A stretch of 64,000 bases of DNA from the NCBI GenBank assembly GCA_010093515.1, contig MU001700.1, positions 181,076-245,075 of the forward strand, given 5' to 3'. Source of the stretch: Lineolata rhizophorae. Its lineage: Eukaryota; Ascomycota; Dothideomycetes; Lineolatales; Lineolataceae. The notes below the pieces were generated by a model that saw nothing but the letters and a program-made list of their open reading frames with translations, searched no databases and was not told the origin of the DNA. Below are positions 10,176-20,949 of the stretch, one piece after another (positions within the stretch are counted from its first letter, which is position 1; each line of letters opens with the position of its first letter). Made by a program: the position numbers and the translations under genes.

Positions 10176-11517
10176 TGAGCCCGAGCAACAGGCCGGATGC
10201 GGAATGTCCGGGCTAACTATAACCCCGGGCGGCCCGTCGAGCAAGGCGAGCGCAGCTCGTCGCAGACTAGAGCATTTGCACCCCTCACCCAATCAAACTG
10301 CTCCATCTCCGGCCAGCATGCCGTCGCAGACGGACGCGATGAATCCTCCAGCAGAAGAGTCTGAAGCGACCAAGTTCAACCGGATGGTCATGAGGAAACT
10401 GCAGAAGGCGATTGCGTCTGATGCCGAAGTCGACATCACGTCGGTGATCCCTCGATTGTACTCGGAACAACTGGCTGCTCGCAAAGTCCACGGTCCAGGT
10501 TCCCGTTGCTTTGGTGTTTTGGCAGATCCGGCTGACGTAGTCTAGCGCAAAATGACGATGATCCAGCTCCGAAGGGCCGGGAGGTCGAGGAGCCATCGCA
10601 GTTCTCGAAAGGTGACTTGCGGAGCAATTTGAGCCGGCATGCTTCGCCCGAGGTGCTGTTCCCGTTGGCAGAGTCCGTGAAGACAATTCTCGGCTGTGAC
10701 GAACAGAGCCCATCGTTTGCCGACAATTTGGTCCGAATGGCTCGTGAAGCCGAGACCCTGTGGGAGCCAAGGTGGGCCGGATTGAAGATGGTGCTCAGGT
10801 GCGGCTCAAACATTGCGCTCAAGATCATGATGATCATGGACGACACCACCGAGTACACTTCTCTGCAGTACCTTCGAGAGAAGAAGCCAACCGTTCCAGT
10901 GCCCGAGCCGCTCGGGCTGGTACGTCTGGGAGATCCATTCTTGATGTTCATGTCTCTTAGTGCCGGGCCAAAATCTTGAGAAGGCTTGGCCTCGGCTGGA
11001 TGAGGTGATGAAGCGCTCAGTCCAACATCAGCTCGACGACATGTTCACAGAGCTTCGAGCACTCCCATATCCGAGGGGAATGCCGCTCGGCGGCGTCGGA
11101 GGAGAGGGCTGCAAAGATCTCCGGCGACACGTGAGACGATCTGAAGCACCCATTTGGACTGTACAACAGTTCGACGACTGGCAATTCTCGAACCCTCACT
11201 TTGGAAGTCAAATCTACATCAATGTGATTAGACGACTTTCGCCTCCACTTTCGCAAAATGTGGTTTTCAGTCACAACGATCTTCGTACGGAGAATGTCAT
11301 GGTCAGCATCGAGGATGGGAGGTGCGTCATTACCGGGATTGTGGACTGGGAATATTCTGGGTTTTATCCCGAGCACTACGAGTGTACCAAGGTGATGAAC
11401 TCGATTCAGCCAAACGAAGATTGCGACTGGTTCCTGTTCATCCCAGATTGCATTTCGCCCATTGTTCATCCGCAAAAGTGGCTTCAGGACGCGGTCTGGT
11501 GGAAACATGTGGAATAA
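10165..11517 (+). pseudogene. APH-type phosphotransferase-like gene, single-base frameshift
   Basis: Aminoglycoside-phosphotransferase/choline-kinase fold protein of the fungal 'APH domain' family; its substrate is unknown. The N-lobe shows NIALKIMM (lysine strand) and EYTSLQYLREK. The C-lobe shows VVFSHNDLRTENVMV (catalytic HxDxxxxN) and GIVDWEYSGFYPEHYE (metal-binding D), both consensus. The likely start is 10165 (MSTAE) or 10318. An intron of about 50-60 nt ends at the acceptor at 10545 (branch CTGAC); its donor is uncertain (10485 or 10498). At about 10959 the frame shifts: MFMSLS reads into a stop, and removing one A would join it to PGQNLEKAW, the expected family motif. Only 16 nt separate possible splice signals there, too short for an intron. 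Either a recent pseudogene or a base error. Confidence 0.75.
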
Positions 11518-11968
11518 CGGCATAGATCTCAATTGAAAAAATCGAGAAACTCGGAAGAAGCACACCCACAAGCAATACATACAACTCCCCGTTAACTTGT
11601 GGCAACCTGGCCTTTACATTGCGCCACGCTTGCTCTCCAACTCCTTTTTTTGTTTGACATAGGCTGGATCATTACCGGCATCGATGATGCATTCTTTCGA
11701 GTTGTCCAACGCGTCAGGGACAAAGTCTTGGCAATCTTGGAAACTGCCACTGGCACCATTGGATAAGCGCCTTGATTGTCACCCTGGCTGATGGCGAAGG
11801 TTTCGGGGCGCCGGTATTCACACGTAGAACTGAACCGACCATGTTTAGCACGTTCGGTCTCCTTTACTCAAAAAGTATCTCGGTGGTGATGCCGGCGCGG
11901 GTGCCGAGGGCCCGGCCAAAGGACTCCCGCTTCTGTCACCCGGGCGCACAAATCCATCATCCATCATC
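11518..11968. other. spacer, no gene seen
   Basis: Intergenic sequence between the APH-like gene and POP7. No conserved frame was recognised. Confidence 0.4.
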
Positions 11969-12812
11969 ATGGCGCCGAAGCAGAGGAAAAGGCCGCCATC
12001 GCGGCCAGAAAACAAACTATCAAAAATCCCCAAAGGTTTGTCCCCGTTTTCTCCCCGCAATACCCACGACTCCACAACTAACCCACCTCCCCCCCTCTCC
12101 CCCCCTAGGCGCGCAAGTGCACAAGCGCCCGCTCCTCGGCCCGCCCGTGCCCTCGCCCCACGCGGCCCGCCCGGCGCCCAAGACGGTCTACGTCCGCACG
12201 CGCACGCCGCTCGTGTCGGCCCTCCGGCGGGTGCGCCGCCTCGTCGGCCTGGTCGACCGGCGCGCCGCGCAGCAGGCGGCCGAGCGGGCCAGGGCGCGCG
12301 GCGCGTCGGCCGAGCAGGTCGTGTGGGCGGCGGCGACGACGGCGACGACGGCGACGACGGCAGCGACGGCGACGACGACGGCGGCAGCGGCCGGCGAACA
12401 CCGCCGGCCGAGCAGGGACGTCGGCGGCGAGGAGGTCCGCGTCCTGGCGGCCGGCAGGGCCGTCGAGAAGGCGGTCCGCCTGGCGGCGTACTTCCTGGCC
12501 CGGGACGACGTGCGGGTGGTGGTGCGGACGGGGTCGGCGGCTGCTATCGACGACGTGGAAGGGTGGACGGATGCGCTGGGTGCTGGGGATGAGGGCGAGG
12601 GCGATAAAGGCGAGAGCGACGAGAGCGACAAGGGCGAGGGCGAGGGCGGACGGAAGACGATGGAGCTCGATCGAGGAGGAGAGGAGGAGAAGGAGAAGGA
12701 GGAGGAGGGGGAGGAGGAGAAGGAGGAGAAGCAAGAGGAGCGCCGCCGCTGGTTCGAAGAGACCAGGATAAGGAGTGTCAGCGTCCTTGAAGTTGCCGTG
12801 TCCTTGCGGTGA
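11969..12812 (+). CDS. POP7: RNase P/MRP protein subunit Pop7 (Rpp20, Alba-like)
   Basis: Alba-fold subunit that binds the P3 stem of RNase P and RNase MRP RNAs, acting in tRNA 5' processing and rRNA processing. Exons 11969-12035 and 12109-12812 give 256 aa; the intron has a CTAAC branch at about 12078. Diagnostic segments are HKRPLLGPPVPSPHAA, PKTVYVRTRTPLVSALRRVR, GRAVEKAVRLAAYF, VVVRTGSAAAIDDVE and the C-terminal SVSVLEVAVSLR. Two low-complexity inserts enlarge it: an Ala/Thr-rich stretch (about 110-130) and a Glu/Lys-rich acidic stretch just before the last beta strand (about 205-240). The start ATG precedes a basic MAPKQRKRP tail as in other fungal homologues. Confidence 0.88.
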
Positions 12813-13568
12813 GGCAACCGGTTCGCTGTCCTCGTGCTACGACACGCTTCTTCCTCTGTTTAGAGGCGTCGAATCACGGACAGCATATGTATCCGGCAAA
12901 ATCCAGACCTTGTCACTGTGGAGTTCCACCGTAGAACCCGTCACTTGCACATCCACAAAGTGTTCACCGATTCCCTGCATAGACTTGTGCAGTGCATGGC
13001 TCGTTGAGCGCCTAGTCTAGCCAACAAGCCACCATGCTGCTCGCATTCCCTCGCATCAGTTTGCCGTGCATGATAATGAACTGCTGCTGCTCACTTGAGT
13101 CGAATGCGTGACAGGACAAAGAATTGCAATCGATCCAATCGTGCACAGCATGGACAGCATCGATTGCTTATATAATGGCAGGCCGTTCGCGGCAAGGCGC
13201 CGGGCTTGGCCTCACCAACCTCCCCGTACTACGCCGCCGCGCTTCTTCTCCTCCGCCTCTCCTCCTCGTCCTCGTCCTCCTCCGCCTCTTCTCCTCCTCG
13301 CCCTCCTCCTCCGTCCGCCGCGCCCGTCTTCGCACCCGGCGCCGCGCCCGCTCTCCTCGCCCGCCATCGCGACATGCAGCCTGGCCGACGCTGCTCCCGC
13401 CTTTAGCCACAGCCCCTAGCACCGAGCCCCCATCGCCAGCGTCGTCCCAGGCCTCGCCGTCCGCCGCCGCTGCCCGCGCCGCGTCGTGCCTCACTGGTCG
13501 GGTCGCCGGCCCTGCTCGAGGCCGCGCTTCGACGGTGAGGGCAGCGAGGCCGCCACCGCGCCGACACG
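12813..13568. other. intergenic region upstream of the deubiquitinase gene
   Basis: Contains the presumed promoter and 5' UTR. Long open frames around 13124-13560 are Arg/Pro/Ser low-complexity artefacts of C-rich sequence. No separate gene is supported. Confidence 0.4.
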
Positions 13569-14054
13569 ATGCCGGGCTCCAACGTACCCCCGGCCGTGCC
13601 GCTGTACCCCCCGGCCCGGCGTCCGGGCGACTTCTATCACCACCACGGCCCGCCCCCGCCGGCGCAGTCGCCGGCCCCCTACGCGGGCTACCCGCACCCG
13701 CCGCATGGCTACCACCACCACCCGCACGCGCCAAACTTCGCGCCGCCGCCGCCGCTGCCGGCGTGGCACCCGGCCGCCTACCACCAGCCGCCGTACGCGC
13801 TGCCGCCCCGGCCGTTCGCGCCCCAGCAGCAGCCGGTCGTCGTGGCATCGCACCCGCATCCCCCTCCTCCTCCGCCGCCGCCGCCGCCGTCGCAATTCGC
13901 GCATCCCCAGTCGTCCGCCACGCCGCCCGGCTCGGCCGGTCCCTCGCCGCCGACCGCACGCGCCGCAACGCCACCTGTGGCGCCGCCGGCTAACACGCCG
14001 CCCGTGGTTCACGCGCCCCATCCCCCCATACCTCCGCCGCCGCCCCCCCAACAA

Positions 14055-14094
<40 letters not shown>

Positions 14095-16923
14095 TGTCGC
14101 CGTCGATGGCTTCTCAAGCTGTCGGCTCGCCGTCGGCCTCGACGGTGGCGCCGGTGCACACGGCGACCCCTCCGCCCCTTTCCTCTGCGCGGCAGTCCTT
14201 CTCCGGCCCCCTTGTACAGCCTATTGTGACACATCGCATGCCGTTTTATCCTAATGTTTGTCGTCGCCTCCTCCCCAATCCCCCCGCCAACCCCCTATTT
14301 TCCCTCCCTTCCCCCCGGGACTCTGTTCCCCCCGGCGGATAACCGAGACTAACGTGTCGCTCGACGGCTTAGTTACCGTGGTACTCGATGCCCGGCGAAG
14401 AGTTCCCTCCCAAGGCCCGCAAAGCTCGCCGCAGGCGACGCGGAACCGTCCCCGTCTCCGCCGAGCCGCTGAAGCTCCCGTCCAGAGGCCAGGCCGAGGA
14501 GCAGGAGGCGCTCCAGGGGCCCGCAACGACCGACCAGGAGCAGCCCGACGGGCAGCGGTCCCCGTCGTGGATCTCTTCGCACACCATCACGCCCGCGACG
14601 TCGAAGGCGCCCTCGGAGACGGACTCGACGCTGCCCACCACGCCTTCCTCCGCCCCCGCTCGCCGCGCCAATCCTCACGCCCAGGGCCGCGCCGCGATGC
14701 GCCCCGCCGTGCCCCTGGTGCCCATCGCGCCCGCCGTGCCGAAGTCCAAGGCGGCGCCCGGCTCGCGGCCGTCGGTGGAGGACAAGGACAAGGTCGAGGA
14801 TAACAAGGTCGAGGATAACAAGGTCGGGGATAACAAAGTCGAGGATAACAAGGTCGAGGATAGCAAGGTCGAGGACAAGGCGAAGGAAGCCGAGCCGCCC
14901 AACAAGGCCGCCCCCGTCCAGCAGCCGCAGGAAAAGACCTTGAAACAGCCCGAGGAAGGCGAGGGAGCTGCGGCGGAGACCGCTTCGCCGCCGTCGGCGC
15001 CGAAACCGACGCCCAAGCCGGCGCCCAAGTCCTGGGCCGACCTCTTCTCCAAAGGCGCCGGCGGCTCGTCAGCGGCAACGTCGGCGGCCAACGGCTCGGC
15101 CTCGACCAACGGCTTCGGCGTCAGCAAACCGGGCTCGTTGGGCGAGGTTCTCAAGCGGTACGCTGTGGATTCCGGCCGCAAGGTTCCATTTCTAGAGCCC
15201 CGCGGCCTTGTAAATACGGGGAACATGTGCTATATGAACTCTGTAAGTCCTCGCACCGCGAAGACCATTTGACAAGTGGCGCTAAAAGCGACAGATTCTG
15301 CAAACCTTGGTTTTCTCCGTTCCGTTCTACGACTTTCTCGATCAGGTGGGGAAGCAGACCACGCACAGCTTCAAGAACGAGACGCCTCTGATTGATGCCA
15401 TGTAGGTAGTCTGCACATGGATGCCATCGAGCGTCGACGCTGACCGGCGCAGGATCATGTTCAAGAGGGAATACAGGGTGATCGATTCGGCCGCATCGGC
15501 TAAGCAGCTCAGGCTCCGGCTGAAGGACGCCGAGCTCGAGCAGTATGGCGATTCCTTCGTGCCTCAGTATGTTTACGACGTGATTCAACGGCTGCCTCGT
15601 TTCTCGACAATGAGGGTAAGTGTCACCGCGCGCTTCGGTTCGTTTCACATCGTGCTTACGCCTCACCAACTGCAGCGCGGTCACCAGCAAGACGCCGAGG
15701 AGTTCCTCGGTTTCCTCCTCGCCGGTCTACATGACGAATGTATCGAAGTGATGAACAAGTTACAGGTCGCCGCTGTCCCCGACGGCAGCGATGTCACGTC
15801 TGTCGCCAGCGACCAGTCCTCTCGCGCCGGCGTCGACGCCGGCTGGCTCGAAGTCGGACCAAAGCAAAAGGCTGCCGTCACCCGCCAATCGGGCACCAAC
15901 CTCGAATCACCCATCACCAAGATCTTCGGCGGCAAGCTGCGTTCGGTGCTTCGCGTGCCCGGTCTGAAGGACAGCGTCACGCTCGAACAATATCAGCCGC
16001 TGCAGCTGGACATCGGCGCGCCCGAGGTGCACAGCATCACGGACGCGCTGCGCCACCTGACGATCCCGGAGACGCTGCAAGGGTCGTTCAACAGCCCGCG
16101 GGGCGCCAACGTCCGGGCCAAGAAGCAGGTCTTCATCGAGACGCTCCCGCCGGTGCTCATCCTGCACCTCAAGCGCTTCCAGTACGACGAGCGCGGCGGC
16201 ACCCAGAAGATCTGGAAGCGCGTCGGCTACCCGCTCGAGCTCGAGATCCCCCGCGACGTGTTCCCGCTGCACAAGCGCGGCGCCATGGCCTTGTCGTCGG
16301 GCTCCGCCACCACCACCACCACCACCACCGTCGCCGCCCCCGGCCCCCCCGGCGCCCCCGCCACGTCCTCGCCGCTCCCCCACTACCGCCTCTCGACCGT
16401 CGTCTACCACCACGGCAGGTCGGCCCAGGGCGGCCACTACACGGCCGACGTGCGCCGCCAGGACGGCCGTGAGTGGATCCGGCTCGACGACACGGCGCTG
16501 CGGCGCGTGCGGGCCGCCGACGTGGCCGCCGCGGCGGCGCCGGCGACGGGCGCGCCCGAGGACGACGCCGGCGCCGGCCGGCAGCCTGGACGCCTCGCGG
16601 CGGCTGCGGCGGCGGCGGACCGGCATCGTCGCGACGCGAGCGCGAGCGCGGCGAGGAGCGGCAGTAGGAACGTGTTTGAGGTGGCGGGGCTGGGGGGCGA
16701 GGATGGGGACGGGGTCGGGGTCGGGATGGACAACGGGGCGGATGGGGCGAATGCCGGGGGGGATGGGGCGGCGGCTGCGGGTGGGGGGTGGAAGGAGGTT
16801 AATGGGGGGGCGGTGTCGCCGGGGAGCGCGGGGAAGGGCTCGCCCCGGGAGGGGGACGTGGGGGACGCTGCGGGGGTGAGGGATGGTAAGGTGGCGTATA
16901 TCTTGTTCTACGAGCGGATTTGA
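13569..16923 (+). CDS. ubiquitin carboxyl-terminal hydrolase, Ubp3/USP10 type
   Basis: C19 cysteine protease that removes ubiquitin from substrates; yeast Ubp3 acts with Bre5 in vesicle traffic and ribophagy. Exons 13569-14255, 14373-15242, 15295-15401, 15453-15615 and 15676-16923 give 1024 aa with every junction in phase. The N-terminal third is Pro/Gln/His-rich with a polyglutamine run. A PWYSMPGEEFPPKARK segment and basic RRRRRG follow, as in fungal Ubp3. The Cys box is GLVNTGNMCYMNS (Cys about 515), followed by QQDAEEFLGFLL. The His box is YHHGRSAQGGHYTADV (His about 863), followed by WIRLDD. About 150 low-complexity residues (Ala then Gly) sit between WIRLDD and the final AYILFYERI. The exact orthology Ubp3 versus another USP is inferred from the N-terminus and the FKREYRVIDSA segment. 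Confidence 0.88.
14050..14094 (+). repeat. CAA/CAG microsatellite (polyglutamine)
   Basis: An uninterrupted CAA/CAG run in exon 1 of the deubiquitinase encodes about 15 glutamines and is likely length-variable between strains. Confidence 0.9.
14790..14879 (+). repeat. 15-bp tandem repeat encoding KVEDN
   Basis: Six units of aaggtcgaggataac encode (KVEDN)n in the linker before the catalytic domain of the deubiquitinase. The charged, disordered-looking spacer is in frame. Confidence 0.9.
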
Positions 16924-17260
16924 GTCGAGGGGGGGCGGGGTTGGTTGGGGGGGTGTGTTGATGGGGGGGGAGGTGGTGATGGGGAGGTGGGGTGGCGGCT
17001 GGTGGAGGTGAGTTCCTGGGGGGGTGGGCCGGGGGAGGCTTGAGAGACAGAACGGAAGCGAATGCGCTGGGGGCTGTAAAGATGCTGGTTTGTATCTCCT
17101 GGATGGGGGCGCGTGTTCTCCTTGGTGGGGGCGCGTGTTCTCCTGGTTGGGGGATGCGTTCGCTCCTGAGGGGGAACGCGTGCGAAATATAGATGGATGT
17201 GTGGGGGAAGCCGGCGGCTCGAGCGGGGGAAACTGGGTTGTGCAGATGTAGCGGCTTAGG
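16680..17260. other. G-rich tract with many G-runs
   Basis: Dense runs of three to eight G on the plus strand extend from the 3' coding end of the deubiquitinase into its 3' flank, including a small direct duplication of gggggcgcgtgttctcc near 17105-17150. The pattern fits G-quadruplex-forming potential of the mRNA-like strand. Confidence 0.6.
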
Positions 17261-17665
17261 CGGCCAGCAAGCGGGTCTTCCTCTATCGGCTGGGCCTAGC
17301 CGGGAGGACCCCCGGCTTCGAACGCCTTTTCTGCGGGGATTCTAAAACTACTTGTTTGGGTTAGGGGGGGGCGCGTGCCTAAGGTGGGGCGGGATGATGT
17401 TGTATGTATGGGCACGCCGGGGGCCGGTTTCGAGAGAACGGCCCCGCGCAGATGTTAGCGTCAAAAGGGCGGCAGGCGCGTTCATTTTGTCAGTTTGGGG
17501 CTCTCGGTGGGAGAGTCGGCTTGGGACGCTTTTCTGCGAGGTCTTAAAAATTTACTTCTTAGTGTTGACGCCGCCAGCTTGGAGAATATCGTGAGCCTTC
17601 CTGGTCGGAGGCGGTGTTGGAAGACGGAGCTCTGGAGTTGGAGAGTCTGGGCTGTCGATGTGGGG

Positions 17666-17972
17666 GTCGTCGCTCAGAAGTCTCGTGCCGCCCTTGACGT
17701 CCTTGAGGAAGTCATTGACGCTCACGCCGCCCTAGGTGAACTCCATGATGACGAAGGGACCTAGACCGAGACGGCTTTGTGCCGCGATGCCCCGGGATCC
17801 GATTTTCGGAGCCGGTGTTGTGGTTTCATGGCGGATAAGATTGATGAGAGCAACCTCCACGGCGATCTCCTCGTCCGCATGTCCATCGTGGATCCTGCCG
17901 ACTCGCGGGGAGCGAAGTAGCCGGGAGGTGCCGTCATCAACAATGAGCTTGAATCCAGCATTGTGTGAGCCG
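17666..17972 (-). pseudogene. APH-family phosphotransferase gene fragment with nonsense codon
   Basis: The minus strand encodes an N-lobe pattern of fungal APH proteins: GSHNAGFKLIVDDGT, LLRSPRVGRIHDG, EEIAVEVALINLIR, TTPAPKIGS, then LGLGPFVIMEF and NDFLKDVKGGTRLLSDD. A TAG at 17732-17734 interrupts the frame just after GPFVIMEFT. No HNDL/DWE catalytic half follows within the next several hundred bases, so the gene is both truncated and interrupted. It is a different subfamily from the gene at 10165. Confidence 0.75.
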
Positions 17973-18014
17973 TGACGAAGATTGTTACCCGCAAGCCGGC
18001 AGAGAAGGCGGTCA

Positions 18015-19443
18015 TGGTGGAAGGTTGATATCTATGCGTGGAGACGGCGGCTTCGATGCATCTCGTTCAAGCGATGCTCCCAGAGTTGGCCTCGCGCTAT
18101 CCGCACTAATTAAACGCGCTCATCGCTGTCCATGGTTGGTATCAGAGAAGGTTTTGGTGGGTATAGCTGTGGAGAGAAAGGAGTTGGTTGCTGGCCACGG
18201 CACTGACAAACTTTGCACGGGATGCACAGAATCGCACTGCATGGAGCAATCAACACGACTTGACATTCTGAGACTTAGACCAGGAGCAGGCTGGAGAAGC
18301 AATCGCCCACGCTCCTTACTTTCTAACTATCTAATTACAGGAGAAAAGAGCTCATCATAGTTGTAGATAGCGAGGGGAGCTATGAAATGAGGTAGGACAA
18401 ATGGAACGACGAACTTCAAAGCGACACCGGACTTGATTAGGCTGCTAAGGAAAGGGGTGGAACGCCCGCTAATACCGAGGGTACTGTGGTGGAGCAGAAG
18501 GGCCCCCCTTCTTTCCTTTTCAATATTGCAACGTGGCATTTGCCACTTCCCATTTCCTGAGTTCAACTCCTGTTGGAAACCGTACAATTGATTGGTTGAA
18601 GTTACGAAGCGAGCATACGCGAGACGCGTACGTAAACCACATCACACACATCCAAAAGAGCATCATGAAATACAACCTATTCTGACAACCCTTCTCTTGG
18701 TTCACTTCTCCCCACACACTTACACACTATCATGAACACAGTCACTTTTCGTACTATCAAGCTACCTTGCCATCACATACTTAAAACACCTTCTTTTCGC
18801 CCCTTTTCTTCAAAAGTTAGTAAAGAGCTGTTGCTTCCCTAAACTGAGACACGATGCTGTGAAAAAGTGAAGACGTGGTTACATGATGTTCTTTTGTGCT
18901 ACTCCCAGGTAAAGTGTTCTACCCTGCTGCAGTACACAAGAGAAAAGGGATATCGTTTGGTTGCTCCCTCCTCTTCGCTCTACGCGCCGTGACGGTACCG
19001 TAGATTCCTGCAGCTATGCCTGGGCGCGGTTCCTTGGAGCGCTCCATCACGCGTACTCGCCCGCAATGGTGGCGCCCCTGGCCATCTCCCTCCTCCGCTG
19101 CGACCGTCCACCGATCACGCGGCTTCAACCGCCCTACCGGACGTCGACCTCGACGTCGTCTGAAGAGCACAGACTCACGATCCACAAATCCTCTTCATCC
19201 CTCAACAAGGTAATTATTTTGCCTCCGATTTCAAGGCTCATAAGAACTCTAGAAGCAAAGTCGGTTTGCGGCTCGGCTGGCTCAAACAAACCAGACCCGC
19301 GGCACCTTTGCAATGCGAATGGCAGCAAGCACCGCCTCTTTGGCAGTTGGTCAGTCCTGTGGCTCTGGTACGTAGCATCTCCTGCTGCGAGGATATTTGC
19401 TTCACAGGTTCTCTGCACTTCGCAACAGTTGCTAACGACGACG
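18015..19443. other. spacer, no gene seen
   Basis: Mixed-composition sequence with only short frames. Nothing recognisable on either strand. Confidence 0.4.
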
Positions 19444-20235
19444 ATGAAAACCCTAGCAAAGGACGATGAAGCATGTGGGAAGCTACTGGAATTCCTTAGT
19501 GCTGGGATCTCTGGACACGTCTTTGTCGTCGACGAACGTACTATTGTCAAAGTCGCACTGAAGATTAGCAATACATACGTGGACAGTGAAAGGTTCCAAG
19601 ACCACTTAATCGAGCGAAGGATCTATAAGCGACTTGGTAAGCATAAACGAATATGCGAGCTCAAATATACAATTGACCGTGGGCTAAGCAATGTCTAAGG
19701 AAGCGTTTGGACGACTTTCAGAAGCTCGATACGGCGCCCCTACACGAGGAGGGATTTGGGTGGCCCATTCAGGCAGCACAAGCATCTGCTTATATCCTTG
19801 AGAATGGCATTTTTCAAGGCGATATAGGCAGCTATAATTTTCTCCTTGGTAAGGACAACGTCAAACTCTGCGATTTCGGCGGCTCGTCGATTGATGGCTC
19901 CACACCTCCATACGCATGTGGAGTTGGATTTCAGCCCCCCATACACGATACTAATACTCTCACGGTCAAGGATGATTTATTTGCCCTCGGCAGCACCGTC
20001 TACGAGATTTGAACAAGCCAAAGGCCCTACCAGAACGCCGATTCTCGGTGCGAGAGAGAGAGAGATCATTATAGAACTGTCAGATCACTTCGAAAACCAA
20101 CCATTCCCGGATCTGACGAGCGTCCTTCTTGCGGACATTATAAGGAAATGCTGGCTCGGTCATCACACGTCAGCTGCAGAGGTAGTTACAAACTTTGAAG
20201 CGCTCGGCGAAAATCAGGCAAGGACTGAATCGTAA
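19444..20235 (+). pseudogene. protein-kinase-like gene with several lesions
   Basis: Kinase family with an HxGD-type loop. The first part has ISGHVFVVDERTIVKVAL (lysine strand) and RRIYKRLGKHKRI. After a frame change near 19699 come LRKRLDDFQK, WPIQAAQASAYI, IFQGDIGSYNFLL (catalytic Asp and metal-binding Asn) and VKLCDFGGSSIDG (DFG intact). The frame then meets TGA at 20010-20012 after LGSTVYEI. Beyond it TSQRPYQN continues, and a second shift inside a GA run (about 20056-20066) leads to EIIIELSDHFENQPFPD and ADIIRKCWLGHHTSAAEVV, the usual C-lobe end. Two frameshifts and one nonsense codon indicate a pseudogene although core residues survive. The ATG at 19444 is the likely original start. Confidence 0.8.
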
Positions 20236-20387
20236 GCAGAGGCAATCATTTTTCGCCGGTTTATCTTGCCGTCATCCCCCCCCTTTGCTACGGTCTTTCC
20301 GCCTGTTCAACTGCACCGTAACAATGTTCACGCACCGCTGGCGCCCTCGCCAGGCCCGCACCCTGTTATCCGCCTGAGGCTTGGAGT

Positions 20388-20661
20388 AGGCGTGTTCCAG
20401 CCAGCCGACCCAAAAGCGTAGAGATACGATTCTATCATCTACCTGGGAACCTGCTTGCTCCGCAATTCATATGTGGAAGCGGTCGTTGGCAGCCGTGGTT
20501 GGCAGCTAGCCGTGTCCATGGAGAAGGCGTGTTCCAGTTAGCTGATCCAAAAGCGTATAGAGATAAGATTCCATCATCTACCTGGGAACCTGCCTGCACC
20601 GCAATTCATACGTCGACAGCGGTCGTTGGCAGCCGTGGTTGGCAGCCAGCCGTGTCCACGA
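20388..20661 (+). repeat. 137-bp tandem duplication
   Basis: Two direct copies (20388-20524 and 20525-20661), each starting aggcgtgttccag and containing atctacctgggaacctgc and ggcagccgtggttggcagc. They differ at roughly a tenth of positions. They lie just 3' of the kinase pseudogene; no function is evident. Confidence 0.85.
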
Positions 20662-20949
20662 TGGCCGCTGTATGAAGTGGGACCAGGGCAGATATTGATT
20701 CACGCCGCACCACGCTCCCATCACCTGAACATCGTGTTGTGATGGAAAGCGGAAAGAAGCTGGGCAGGTAGTATACCGTTCTTTTATTCCTTAAACTAAG
20801 CGGTTCGAACTGCTAAGTGGGAAAGGCATAGAAGCCCGACAGATTGCCATGTCAACAGATAATCCCCGTTCAACCTCACAAACACCAGCTTAGGCGGTCG
20901 AGCTATTCAGCCAGGGATCTTTCAGCAGTTCAGTTGCCGACTTTCGTTC

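Noticed and set aside
10946-10960. A tiny intron explaining the APH frame change
   Set aside because: GT to AG here spans only about 16 nt, far below spliceable length, so a base gain is the simpler reading.
13124-13993. Long frame overlapping the start of the deubiquitinase gene
   Set aside because: Pro/Arg/Ala low-complexity translation of C-rich DNA; the conserved protein uses another frame from 13569.
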